DNA of 15,101 bases, taken from assembly GCA_964390645.1 (NCBI GenBank), contig CAYMLL010000191.1, positions 1 through 15,101 of the forward strand. Reading direction: 5' to 3'. Positions 1 through 7,606 of the stretch are shown here, piece after piece; position 1 is the stretch's first letter; each line of letters opens with the position of its first letter. The position numbers and the translations under genes were made by a program. The DNA comes from CAYMLL01 sp964390645. Its GTDB lineage: Bacteria; Planctomycetota; UBA8108. Under the pieces are notes generated by a model. The model worked only from the letters and a program-made list of their open reading frames with translations, ran no database searches and had not been told where the DNA came from.

Positions 1-272
1 CGGGTGACGGTCACGCCCGCCAGCAGGTCGCTGTGGCCGCCGATGAACTTGGTCGCCGAGTGGACGACCACGTCGGCGCCGAACTCCAGCGGCCGCTGGT
101 TGAGCGGCGTGGCGAACGTGTTGTCGACCACCACCAGCGCATCCGCCGCGTGGCCGGCCGCGCAGATGGGCGCCAGGTCGGCGACCTCCAGAAGCGGATT
201 GGACGGCGACTCCAGCCAGAGCACGTCGGCCGCCCGTGCGGCGGCCACCCACGCGTCGGCCACGGCGCCCGG
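1..272 (-). CDS. Partial trans-sulfuration PLP enzyme (cystathionine gamma-synthase/lyase family), 5' half missing
   Basis: This is the middle of a Cys/Met-metabolism PLP-dependent enzyme, whose family makes or breaks cystathionine, or cleaves methionine, in the cytoplasm. The minus-strand frame reads LWLESPSNPLLEVADL, then VVVDNTFATPLNQRPLEFGAD, then VVVHSATKFIGGHSDLLAG. These are the family's conserved core: the D of VVDN that contacts the PLP pyridine nitrogen and the K of SATK that forms the Schiff base. The frame runs off the left edge, so the C-terminal half is outside the window. Upstream, homology fades at about PGAVADAW (near 272) into a G/C-only stretch and then an in-frame stop near 327, so the roughly 130 N-terminal residues have no place to be. 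About 95% of codons end in G or C, unlike the neighbours. The wording is closest to actinobacterial-style enzymes as I remember them. Family assignment is firm; synthase versus lyase cannot be decided. Confidence 0.88.
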
Positions 273-321
273 GGGCCCCGCGCCGGGCCCCCGGCCCCGG
301 GGCCTCCCCGCGGACGCCCGG
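264..321. other. Nearly pure G/C low-complexity stretch, probable assembly junction
   Basis: Only about two of these 58 bases are A or T. The stretch contains self-complementary blocks such as GGGGCCCC (272-279) and CCCCGGGG (295-302). It lies exactly between the point where trans-sulfuration homology ends and the stop codon of the NPCBM protein gene. Strong secondary structure of this kind is a common place for reads to fail and for assemblers to join unrelated sequences. A natural recombination scar is possible but less likely. Confidence 0.6.
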
Positions 322-2844
322 TTAATCTAAGCCCGGGGCGACGAGGGCGACCCCGCTCTCGATCGGGTCGCCGACGAGCGTGTAGTCTCGCTTCTGCTCA
401 CTCGCCCGGGCCTCGTCGGGAACGTCCGGACCCAGCAGTGACAGCTCCTCGATTCGCGGCCAGTCCTCTCGAGTCCTGGCAAGCCAGATGTGGTCGAAGC
501 TCGCCGTGGCGCCATCCGGGCTGTGAAGCTCTATACCCGTGAGCGGAAAGTCGCCGAAGTGCTGCGCGAGGTCGATCTCGTGCATCGCCCAGCGCTCCGC
601 GACCTCACGGGAGAGTCGACGCGCCGAGCCCAGGAGAGGCTCGCCCCGCCCCTGGTCGAATCGAAAGCTCGGCTGCCGCCTCCCCTCGGGAGGCCCCCAG
701 CTCCCACCGTGGCCGATGCCGACGCCGACACGCCCGCCACCGCTCTTCCTCCAGGCCACACGCAGGTAGCGATACTCACCGTGGACGGGTCGCTCGCGGA
801 TGGCCAGAGGTCGGTGAGAGAAGTCGACGCGCAGAATCCCGGGCGACGAGAGTCGCAGGCAGGCGACCCCGTCACGGGGCTGACGCCAGTCGAGGAGCGC
901 GGTGCCCTCGACATCGCCCAGCGTCGAGAGAGTTCTCGTGCGGTCATCGAAGATCTCACGAAGGCCGGGCAGGTGGTCCGTCAACTCGAGAGCCCGCACG
1001 TCCACCTCGACCTCTTGCCGGGATCCGACGATGCGAAGGCGCACGTCCATGTCATCGTGACCGTGAGCCCGCATCGCCGAGACCAGCGCTCGAGGCGTTG
1101 CACCCCCACCGTCACGCACGGGAACATCGAATCGTACCGGGTCCTCACCCGAGGGCGAGAGCTCGACATGCGCGTCGCCGGCGGTGCCAGGTACCCGACT
1201 CACCGCCGCGAAGAGCCAGCGCCGTGCGTCGACCGCGCTCACGCGCCGGGAGATTTCCACTCCCTTCGGGTCGGTCAGCAGCTGCAGGCGAAACGCCCCA
1301 AGATCTCCCCCGCTCGGATCCCATCGGTTGCGAAACTCCGCCGGTGCGCCGTCGGCACGGCGCACCGTCCAGCCGCGGAAGACCGGTAGCACGGACCGCA
1401 AGCGCGCTGCAACCGCAGCGCGAAGAGCATCTCCGTCCAGCTCGAGAACCGGCTCGAGCCAGTCGACACTGTCCCGGATGTCGAAGGGGTCGGCGCCCGG
1501 AGGACGGTGATCGACCAGCGGATCGACCACGAGCAGAAGCCGCTCCTTGCGGTCGCTCGCACCGCGAAGATCGAGCTCGCCGCTGTCCTCTACTCGCGAC
1601 GACCCGACCAGGATGCCGCTTTGCCAGAGGCGACGATCCCGGGCACCGACCTCGCCGGCGCTGTCCTCATCGACAGCGATCTGACGTCCACCTTCTTGCG
1701 GCTCGTCTCCGATGATGCCGTCGCTCACGTCGCGGCGTAGCGTGACCTCCGCACGCGCGCAGCCTCCGGTGCCGACCGCCCGATCGAGACCGACGCGCGC
1801 GCGAAATCGACGCACGCAGGGATGCAGCTCGAACTCCAGCTCACACCGCGCGTGGACGCCGAATCCCCACGCGTACTCGGTGCCTCCGCTCTCGAGCGCT
1901 CCCCCCTGCACGCAGCGATCCGTACGCCACCCCCAGCTCCCTCCCAGGATGGCCTCACGCTTCGAGCGCACGGGTTCGACAAACGACAGTGGCAGCCGAT
2001 GGGGCGCGAAGTAGAGCCGCGTACGGATCGATCGATGCCGCAGCCAGATGGAGTCGAGGCTCCAGGCCGGCTGCACGATATGGACCCAGCTCCGGGGATT
2101 CAACGACGACCCGTGCGATGTGACGCGAAATCGTTCGGTCGAGGAGGTCACTCGAAGACCACCGACGGTCTCCAGGCGCATCAATCGTGAAGAGGCGTCG
2201 AGCCACAGCACCGACAGCGCGTCGAGGTACGCCGTCCACGGATCAACGCGCGCGAGATGCAGCTCGGCGATCTGATCGAAGGAGACCCGGGAGATACCGT
2301 CCTCCAGCAGGAGGCGCACCTCGCCGCGACCCCAGCGCACCGAGCGAAACCCGACACTGCGACCGTCGCGAAAGAACAGCGTCCCCGGCTCGTAAGCCGA
2401 CTTCTGGCGCCGCTCCCAGACGACCCGACGCAGCCAGCGCGCGGTGACTCGAAGACCGCTGCGAGGCGGCCGACCGGGCGGGTCGACCGTGACGTCCGGC
2501 TCGACGAGAAAGAACGGCAGCGTGCGATCATCCAGATTCTCCTCGCCACTGGAGTAGGCGACCACCTGCCCGGGTAGCACATCGCCCCCGAAGAACTCGA
2601 CGAAGGACCGGGGCCGGCGTACGTCGACCAGGGTCTCATCCTTGATCCAGGTGACCGGATTGACGGGATCAAACAGGTCCGCGCCGCTCAGACGCGGTCG
2701 CGAACCGGTCGTGTTCCAGAGGCGCACCTCGTCACCGGTGACGCGGCGTCCGTCGCCGAGCACGGCGGTGAAGCGCGGGCCTTGCGCGAGCGACGACGTC
2801 ACGACCGGCAGCAACCAGATGCAGAAAAAAGTGGTGCGGGCCAT
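322..2844 (-). CDS. Large secreted NPCBM-domain protein
   Basis: The product is 840 aa and probably exported: residues 1-20 form a signal peptide (hydrophobic CIWLLPVVTSSLA, likely cut before QG). Residues 25-200 contain short beta-rich segments of the type LGDGRRVTGDEVRLW and LLLEDGISRVSFDQIAELHL, which recur in planctomycetal surface proteins. Residues about 300-470 match the NPCBM/NEW2 carbohydrate-binding fold: LGGSWGWRTDRCVQGGALES, then YAWGFGVHARCELEFEL, then FRARVGLD, ending in DSVDWLEPVLELD. Residues about 640-795 look like a second beta-sandwich with EYRYLRVAWRK and a closing SFDHIWLAR. No catalytic domain is evident, so a glycan-binding or structural role at the cell surface or periplasm is inferred. 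The ATG start is preceded only by a weak GGAT-like sequence. It lies 144 bp downstream of valS and may have its own promoter. The TAA stop abuts the suspicious G/C-rich junction, but the C-terminus reads as complete. Confidence 0.85.
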   Translation of the reverse strand: MARTTFFCIWLLPVVTSSLAQGPRFTAVLGDGRRVTGDEVRLWNTTGSRPRLSGADLFDPVNPVTWIKDETLVDVRRPRSFVEFFGGDVLPGQVVAYSSGEENLDDRTLPFFLVEPDVTVDPPGRPPRSGLRVTARWLRRVVWERRQKSAYEPGTLFFRDGRSVGFRSVRWGRGEVRLLLEDGISRVSFDQIAELHLARVDPWTAYLDALSVLWLDASSRLMRLETVGGLRVTSSTERFRVTSHGSSLNPRSWVHIVQPAWSLDSIWLRHRSIRTRLYFAPHRLPLSFVEPVRSKREAILGGSWGWRTDRCVQGGALESGGTEYAWGFGVHARCELEFELHPCVRRFRARVGLDRAVGTGGCARAEVTLRRDVSDGIIGDEPQEGGRQIAVDEDSAGEVGARDRRLWQSGILVGSSRVEDSGELDLRGASDRKERLLLVVDPLVDHRPPGADPFDIRDSVDWLEPVLELDGDALRAAVAARLRSVLPVFRGWTVRRADGAPAEFRNRWDPSGGDLGAFRLQLLTDPKGVEISRRVSAVDARRWLFAAVSRVPGTAGDAHVELSPSGEDPVRFDVPVRDGGGATPRALVSAMRAHGHDDMDVRLRIVGSRQEVEVDVRALELTDHLPGLREIFDDRTRTLSTLGDVEGTALLDWRQPRDGVACLRLSSPGILRVDFSHRPLAIRERPVHGEYRYLRVAWRKSGGGRVGVGIGHGGSWGPPEGRRQPSFRFDQGRGEPLLGSARRLSREVAERWAMHEIDLAQHFGDFPLTGIELHSPDGATASFDHIWLARTREDWPRIEELSLLGPDVPDEARASEQKRDYTLVGDPIESGVALVAPGLD

Positions 2845-2988
2845 GATCCGACTCTATCAGCCCAGGCGCCGCGAGGAAACGAGACGTCCGCAGGACTGTC
2901 CAGCACGCCGGCAACGATCCGGGCACGTTTCCCCACCCGCTTCGCGCTCTGCCCCGGTGCTGCGAAAGCCCGTCAACCGACCGGCCTA

Positions 2989-5900
2989 TCAGCCGAGCGC
3001 GCCGAGATTCTCGACGACCTTCTTCAGCTCCGCCTCGAGCTCCACGACACGCTCTCGCTCGCGTTCGACCACCTCCGGCTTTGCCTTCTGGAGGAACTTC
3101 TCGTTCGAGAGCTTCTTCTGCGCGCCGGCGATGCGACCTTCCAGCTGTGCGCGCTGCTTGTCGAGCTTCGCGCGCTCCTTCTCGAGGTCGACCGCACCCG
3201 GGACGTAGACGTCGATGTCCTTGACGACCGCCACCGCGGAGTCGCTCGTGCGCTTCGCGTCTGACGAGATCACCAGTGAATCGAGCACCGCGATGTGAGC
3301 GAGCAGGTCGCTCACGGGCTCGAGCTGCGAGCGGCGCTCGTCGCTCGCGCGCAGGAGCACGGGGAGCTTCTCGCCGGGTGGCAGGTTGTTCTGGCTCCGG
3401 ATGTCGCGAATCGCGCGGATCACTTCCTGGAGAAGATCGAAGCGGCTCTCGAGGTCCGCGTCCAGCCAGCGCGCCGGCGCATCGGGCCAGCGCGCGTGTA
3501 CGAGCAACGCAGAAACCTCCAGGGGCTCGTCGACGCCGCGCACCGGAGCGATCTCTCCGAGCTTCTCCCAGATGAACTCGGTGATGAACGGCACGAAGGG
3601 GTGCAGAAGTCGCAGCACCTGGTCGATCGCCGTGGCGAGTACCTGCCGGGCCATCGACGCGTCCTCCTGCGAACGCATGCGAGGCTTGATGAACTCGAGA
3701 TACCAGTCACAGAGCTCACCCCAGAAAAACTCGCGCGCCGCGGAGATCGCCGCCGACGGGTTGTACGCCTCGAGCTGCTCCTGAACCGCGACGACCGCCC
3801 GCGAGAGCCGCGACAGCACCCATCGATCCTCGTCGCGCAGCGTCGCGATATCACGGATCTCGAACTCGACGCCATCGAGGTTGAGGATCGCGAAACGCGC
3901 CGCGTTGAGTAGCTTGTTGCAGAAGTTCCGGCCAACCTCGAAACGCTCGCTTACGAGCTTCGCCGCCGGGACATCGTCCATCGTGCCGAGCACGTCGAAC
4001 TCCTTGCCGGACTCCGGACAGATGTAGGTGAAGATGCTCTGCCCGTGCTTCGCCTTGGCGAGGTCCACCGGATTGCCGGTGAAAGGGGAGAGAGCCTGTA
4101 CCGGAAGACGGATGTCCTGAAGTCCCGTCTGCGAGTCACAGATCACGTAGCGCATCGCGTCGGCGCCGTACCGCTCGATGATGTCGACAGGATCGATGCC
4201 GTTGCCCTTCGACTTCGACATCCGCTCGCCCTTGCCGTCGAGGATGGTCGCATGGAGGAAGCAGTCGGTGAACGGCAGATCACCGAGATTGTAGAGCCCC
4301 ATGATCACCATACGGGCGACCCAGAGAGTGATGATGTCGCGGCCGGTGACGAGGCAGGAGCCCGGATAGTAGTACGAGAGGCAGTCGGCGTTGCCGTCCT
4401 GCCCGCCGAGAGGCGACTGACCCGGCTCGAGACTCGCGCCCTGCGGGTCCGGCCATCCGAGCGTCGAGTGCGGCCAAAGACCACTCGAGAACCAGGTGTC
4501 GAGAACGTCCGGGTCCCGCTCGAAGCCCAGCGACTCCAGTCTCTGTGACGCCTCCGCCTCGGAAGTCTCGTCGCGCAAGCAGGCGAGGAGCTCGACGTCG
4601 TCGCCGCCGGACGACAGGAAAGCGTCGACATCCGTCCGCCCGTCGACGAGTACGCTGGTTCCATCGGCGCGGCCGACGCGCAGACAGACGTCTTCGCGAG
4701 CCGCGACGTCGACAAGCTCCCGGACGGCAGCGCGCGCGGTCCCGGCACTGACGCTCGTCGACCAAATCGGGATGCGGTGCCCCCACCAGAGCTGACGGCT
4801 GATACACCAGTCACGCTTCTCGGCCAGCCAGTTGACATATGTGTTCCGGTAGCGCACCGGGTCCGGATGGAAGGTCAGCTTGCGATCGGTGGCAGATCGC
4901 CAGTCCCCCTCGACCGCATCGATCGCCGACTGCGCCAGCCCCGCCGACTCGAACTCCCGGACGGTGCCGCGACCACACACGACGCCGCCGTCGACGTCCC
5001 CCATCCTCACGAACCACTGCTTCGAGAGAAACGGCTCGACGGCCGTCTTCGAGCGGTCGGAGTGGCCCACCTCGACCTCACGGTCCTCGACACGGTCCAG
5101 CAGGCCCTTCGCGTCAAGATCAGCGACCACCTTCTCGCGAGCTTCGTAACGATCGAGCCCGGCGTAGGCACCCGCGTTCTTCTCGAGTGTGCCGTCCGTC
5201 TCGAGGATGTTGATGATGTCGATGCGGTCCCGGTGGCGAACCCAGACCTCGTAGTCGTTCGGATCGTGCGCCGGCGTCACCTTCACGCAACCGCTGCCGA
5301 GATCGGGCTTCGCCCAGTCGTCGCAGATCAGCGGAATCCGACGCTCCATCAGGGGCAGCATCACCTGACGGCCGTCGGCCGCCATTTCGGCGAGCTTCTC
5401 GAGCGTCGGCACGTGCGTCCGGACGCGTGACTCCAGGCGCGCGAGATCCTCCGCTATCCCCGGGCGCTCCCGATTCGACGCCTCCTCGAACCGCTCCCTT
5501 GCCCGAACGACGAGCTCCTCGAGTCGCGCCCGTGGAGTGGCGTGACAGGCGACCGCGGTGTCCCCTAGCATGGTCTCCGGTCGCGTCGTCGCGACGACGA
5601 CGTGATCCGGCTCGTCCGGTCGGGGGTCGATGACCGGGTAACGCAGATGCCAGAAGTGCCCCTGCTGCTTCTCGTGATAGATCTCGTCGTCCGAGACTGC
5701 GGTCTGCAGGTGGCAGTCCCAGTTGACGAGACGGTTGCCGCGATAGATCAAGCCGTCCCGGAACATGTTGAGAAAGGTCCAGCGCACGGCGCGCGCGCAG
5801 ATCGCATCCATCGTGAAGCGCTGACGGTCCCAGTCACACGAGCAGCCCATCGCCTGCTGCTGCGAGACTATCCGCTTCTGGTACTGGTCTTTCCAGCTCC

Positions 5901-6312
5901 AGATGCGATCGACCAACGCCTCGCGACCGAGATCATGGCGCGTCTTGCCCTCGAGCTCGAAGAGCCGCTTCTCGACGACGGCCTGCGTCGCGATACCCGC
6001 GTGATCCGTGCCTGCCATCCACAGGGTGTTGTCCCCCAGCATGCGATGCCAGCGAGTCAGCAGATCCTGCATGACGTTGTCCATCGCGTGCCCCATGTGC
6101 AACGCTCCCGTCACGTTCGGCAGCGGCATCATGATGACATGGCGGTCGTCACGGTCGTCCGGAGAAGCGGCAAAAGCGCGCGCGTCAATCCAACGGCCGT
6201 AAATGCGTGGCTCGATCACCGCGGGATCGTACTGTTTGGGAAGCTCGTTCACTGTCGACAAGGGCCTGGAAACTCCCGGTCGGGGCTCGCTCGAAGAAAT
6301 GGAACGCCACAC
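2989..6312 (-). CDS. valS: Valyl-tRNA synthetase
   Basis: This class I enzyme charges tRNA-Val in the cytoplasm. Counting from the GTG at 6312, the ATP-binding signature PLPNVTGALHMGHAMD is at about residues 63-78 and the second signature ERMSKSKGNGIDP is near 697 (R replaces the first K of KMSKS). Between them lies the CP1 editing domain with TTRPETMLGDTA, GSGCVKVTPAHDPNDYEV and HSDRSKTAVEP. The core ends in DTWFSSGLWPHSTLGWP. A C-terminal coiled-coil tRNA arm (about 1040-1107) starts DLEKERAKLDKQRAQLEGRI. At 1107 aa it is longer than typical bacterial ValS (about 880-950 aa), because of a helical insert in the editing domain and another after the KMSKS loop. The start is uncertain: GTG 6312 has GAGG nine bases upstream, whereas TTG 6261 or GTG 6252 would place the N-terminus closer to the family norm (ELPKQYDPAVIEP). 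It begins about 33 bp after the radical SAM gene, suggesting cotranscription. Confidence 0.97.
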   Translation of the reverse strand: MWRSISSSEPRPGVSRPLSTVNELPKQYDPAVIEPRIYGRWIDARAFAASPDDRDDRHVIMMPLPNVTGALHMGHAMDNVMQDLLTRWHRMLGDNTLWMAGTDHAGIATQAVVEKRLFELEGKTRHDLGREALVDRIWSWKDQYQKRIVSQQQAMGCSCDWDRQRFTMDAICARAVRWTFLNMFRDGLIYRGNRLVNWDCHLQTAVSDDEIYHEKQQGHFWHLRYPVIDPRPDEPDHVVVATTRPETMLGDTAVACHATPRARLEELVVRARERFEEASNRERPGIAEDLARLESRVRTHVPTLEKLAEMAADGRQVMLPLMERRIPLICDDWAKPDLGSGCVKVTPAHDPNDYEVWVRHRDRIDIINILETDGTLEKNAGAYAGLDRYEAREKVVADLDAKGLLDRVEDREVEVGHSDRSKTAVEPFLSKQWFVRMGDVDGGVVCGRGTVREFESAGLAQSAIDAVEGDWRSATDRKLTFHPDPVRYRNTYVNWLAEKRDWCISRQLWWGHRIPIWSTSVSAGTARAAVRELVDVAAREDVCLRVGRADGTSVLVDGRTDVDAFLSSGGDDVELLACLRDETSEAEASQRLESLGFERDPDVLDTWFSSGLWPHSTLGWPDPQGASLEPGQSPLGGQDGNADCLSYYYPGSCLVTGRDIITLWVARMVIMGLYNLGDLPFTDCFLHATILDGKGERMSKSKGNGIDPVDIIERYGADAMRYVICDSQTGLQDIRLPVQALSPFTGNPVDLAKAKHGQSIFTYICPESGKEFDVLGTMDDVPAAKLVSERFEVGRNFCNKLLNAARFAILNLDGVEFEIRDIATLRDEDRWVLSRLSRAVVAVQEQLEAYNPSAAISAAREFFWGELCDWYLEFIKPRMRSQEDASMARQVLATAIDQVLRLLHPFVPFITEFIWEKLGEIAPVRGVDEPLEVSALLVHARWPDAPARWLDADLESRFDLLQEVIRAIRDIRSQNNLPPGEKLPVLLRASDERRSQLEPVSDLLAHIAVLDSLVISSDAKRTSDSAVAVVKDIDVYVPGAVDLEKERAKLDKQRAQLEGRIAGAQKKLSNEKFLQKAKPEVVERERERVVELEAELKKVVENLGALG

Positions 6313-6345
6313 GGTACTCGACCTCGGGTGAAGCGTCCACTGGGC

Positions 6346-6909
6346 TCAGAGCACCCCCTCGACCGCGTCGGCGATATCGAACGCGGAGTACCGTTCGGTG
6401 AGCAAGTAAACACGGCGGTTGGCAGATCCCAGAAACGAGCACGCCAGAGCCCGCGAGCGGTCGAAGCGACCCGCGACGACGACGTCGACCAGATCGAGAA
6501 TCCTCGGACCGAGAGGCTGGCCGTGAATCTCGGCGACCTCGTAGCCGGTCGACATGACGACCGACAGCGAAGTGCGAGCGCGCACCTCCTCGAGGAAGGC
6601 GAGGAGCGACTCGGGCTGCTGCATGGGCTCGCCGCCGGAGACGGTCACTCCCTCGATCTCGCCGTCGCTGCGCTCCAGACCGCTCATAAGTTTGGCGACC
6701 GGCTCGAAGACCCCCGTGCCACCCGCGTGCGTGGAGTGGCTGAAGCAGCCCGCACAGCCGAGCGTGCAGCCCTGCAGCCAGATCACGGCGCGCGTGCCGG
6801 GACCGTGAGCGTCGCTTCTGGGAAGCACGAAGTGGACGTCCAGAAACGACTCACTCTCGAGAAACGGGGTGCTGGCGGCGTCGATCGAAAGGAGGTTGCT
6901 ACGGACCAT
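6346..6909 (-). CDS. NrdG-like radical SAM 4Fe-4S protein
   Basis: This 187-aa protein has the compact fold of glycyl-radical-activating enzymes. C48-x3-C52-x2-C55 (LQGCTLGCAGCFS) is the cluster-binding motif, preceded by the typical HGPGTRAVIW strand. SGGEP at 91-95 is the S-adenosylmethionine-binding motif, and DLVDVVVAGRFD follows near 139-150. The family closest in size and layout is the activase of anaerobic ribonucleotide reductase (NrdG), which generates the glycyl radical on NrdD. No nrdD or other glycyl-radical enzyme is in the window, so its partner is unknown and the symbol is withheld. The ATG at 6909 has GGAG only one base away, which is poor spacing. Homology seems to begin around residue 23 (FLDVHFVLPRSD), so an internal GTG start is possible. 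It precedes valS by about 33 bp and may share its transcript. Confidence 0.85.
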   Translation of the reverse strand: MVRSNLLSIDAASTPFLESESFLDVHFVLPRSDAHGPGTRAVIWLQGCTLGCAGCFSHSTHAGGTGVFEPVAKLMSGLERSDGEIEGVTVSGGEPMQQPESLLAFLEEVRARTSLSVVMSTGYEVAEIHGQPLGPRILDLVDVVVAGRFDRSRALACSFLGSANRRVYLLTERYSAFDIADAVEGVL

Positions 6910-6974
6910 GCTCCGTCGTCGGCACGCGTCCCCGAGTGGCTTGACAGCCTGTTGAAGAACCGCTTCGGATCGGA

Positions 6975-6987
6975 AAGTGAGTCACTT
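6975..6987. promoter_or_regulatory. 13-bp palindrome upstream of the radical SAM gene
   Basis: AAGTGA-G-TCACTT is a perfect inverted repeat with a single central base, 66-78 bp upstream of the ATG at 6909, inside a noncoding stretch. Position and symmetry fit a dimeric repressor or activator site controlling the radical SAM/valS transcript. I cannot name the regulator, and a chance palindrome is not excluded. Confidence 0.35.
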
Positions 6988-7059
6988 CGTCCAGAATCGG
7001 GACGGCAGAAGGCAGGCGATGTACCGCATCGTCGAGTTGTGGCGACGAAGGGCCCGGGC

Positions 7060-7079
7060 GAAACAGCCGCTTTCGCGGC
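7060..7079 (-). terminator. Weak hairpin after the ybaK-like gene
   Basis: On the minus strand, GCCGC-GAAA-GCGGC folds into a 5-bp stem with a stable GNRA tetraloop, followed by TGTTTC. It sits about 50 bp past the stop of the deacylase gene and upstream of the radical SAM gene, where the transcript of the sugar cluster would be expected to end. The T tract is short, so intrinsic termination is only plausible. Confidence 0.3.
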
Positions 7080-7126
7080 GAACCGGCTCTCTCGACGGGC
7101 TGCCTGTGCCCGCATCGGCTCGCAAC

Positions 7127-7606
7127 TTACCCGACGACCGAGAAACGGAACGTCGTCGGCCGGGCAACACGCTCCCAGTCCGCGGTGGCGAGAATCAGCG
7201 AGTCCGTGAGGGATCCGGCGTTGAAAGCGATCCTCGGGTTCTCCATGACCGACTCGTCCGCGAAGAGGTCGAAGGGCAGCAGCGGCCTGCCGAACGGAGG
7301 GACGCTCCCCGGCACGAGCCCGGTCAGCTCGGCGAGCTCCTCACGACTCGCGAAGCGGGAGGACCTGACGCCGAAGCGCTTCTTGATCGCTGCGGAGTCC
7401 AGCCTGCGAGCCGCGCTGAGCACGAAGAGCCGGAATTCCTCACCGACCTTCAGCAGCAGCGCCTTGCCCCCGATCTCGAGCGGCTCGCCTCGAACGCGTG
7501 CGGCGTCCTCCGAGGTCAAGGTCGGCTCATGCGAGATATGGCGGCAGGCGACTCCCTCAGCGTCGAGAAGCGCGCGGATCGATTCGAGAACCGCGGTGTC
7601 GCTCAT
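7127..7606 (-). CDS. YbaK/ProX-family aminoacyl-tRNA deacylase
   Basis: The 159-aa product is a free-standing editing-domain homologue (YbaK/EbsC/ProX superfamily). Such proteins hydrolyse mischarged tRNAs, typically Cys- or Ala-tRNA-Pro, in the cytoplasm. The fold is visible in order: RHISHEPTLTSEDAARVRG (about 22-40), EIGGKALLLKV (44-54) with the conserved catalytic-region lysine at 48, LFVLSAARRLD (60-70), the glycine/proline loop TGLVPGSVPPFG (95-106), and the terminal IAFNAGSLTDSLIL strand. Length matches the family. The ATG overlaps the TGA of the upstream dehydrogenase gene as ATGA, so translation is probably coupled. The association with sugar-phosphate genes is functionally odd. Which misacylated tRNA it clears cannot be read from sequence alone. 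Confidence 0.92.
   Translation of the reverse strand: MSDTAVLESIRALLDAEGVACRHISHEPTLTSEDAARVRGEPLEIGGKALLLKVGEEFRLFVLSAARRLDSAAIKKRFGVRSSRFASREELAELTGLVPGSVPPFGRPLLPFDLFADESVMENPRIAFNAGSLTDSLILATADWERVARPTTFRFSVVG

Noticed and set aside
6941..6946. TTGACA on the plus strand, a consensus -35
   Set aside because: No -10 lies 16-18 bp downstream (TTCGGA is found) and no plus-strand gene follows.
5602..7209. A 535-codon plus-strand open frame opposite valS and the radical SAM gene
   Set aside because: It spans two well-identified minus-strand genes and their gap and shows no motifs; high GC keeps it open.
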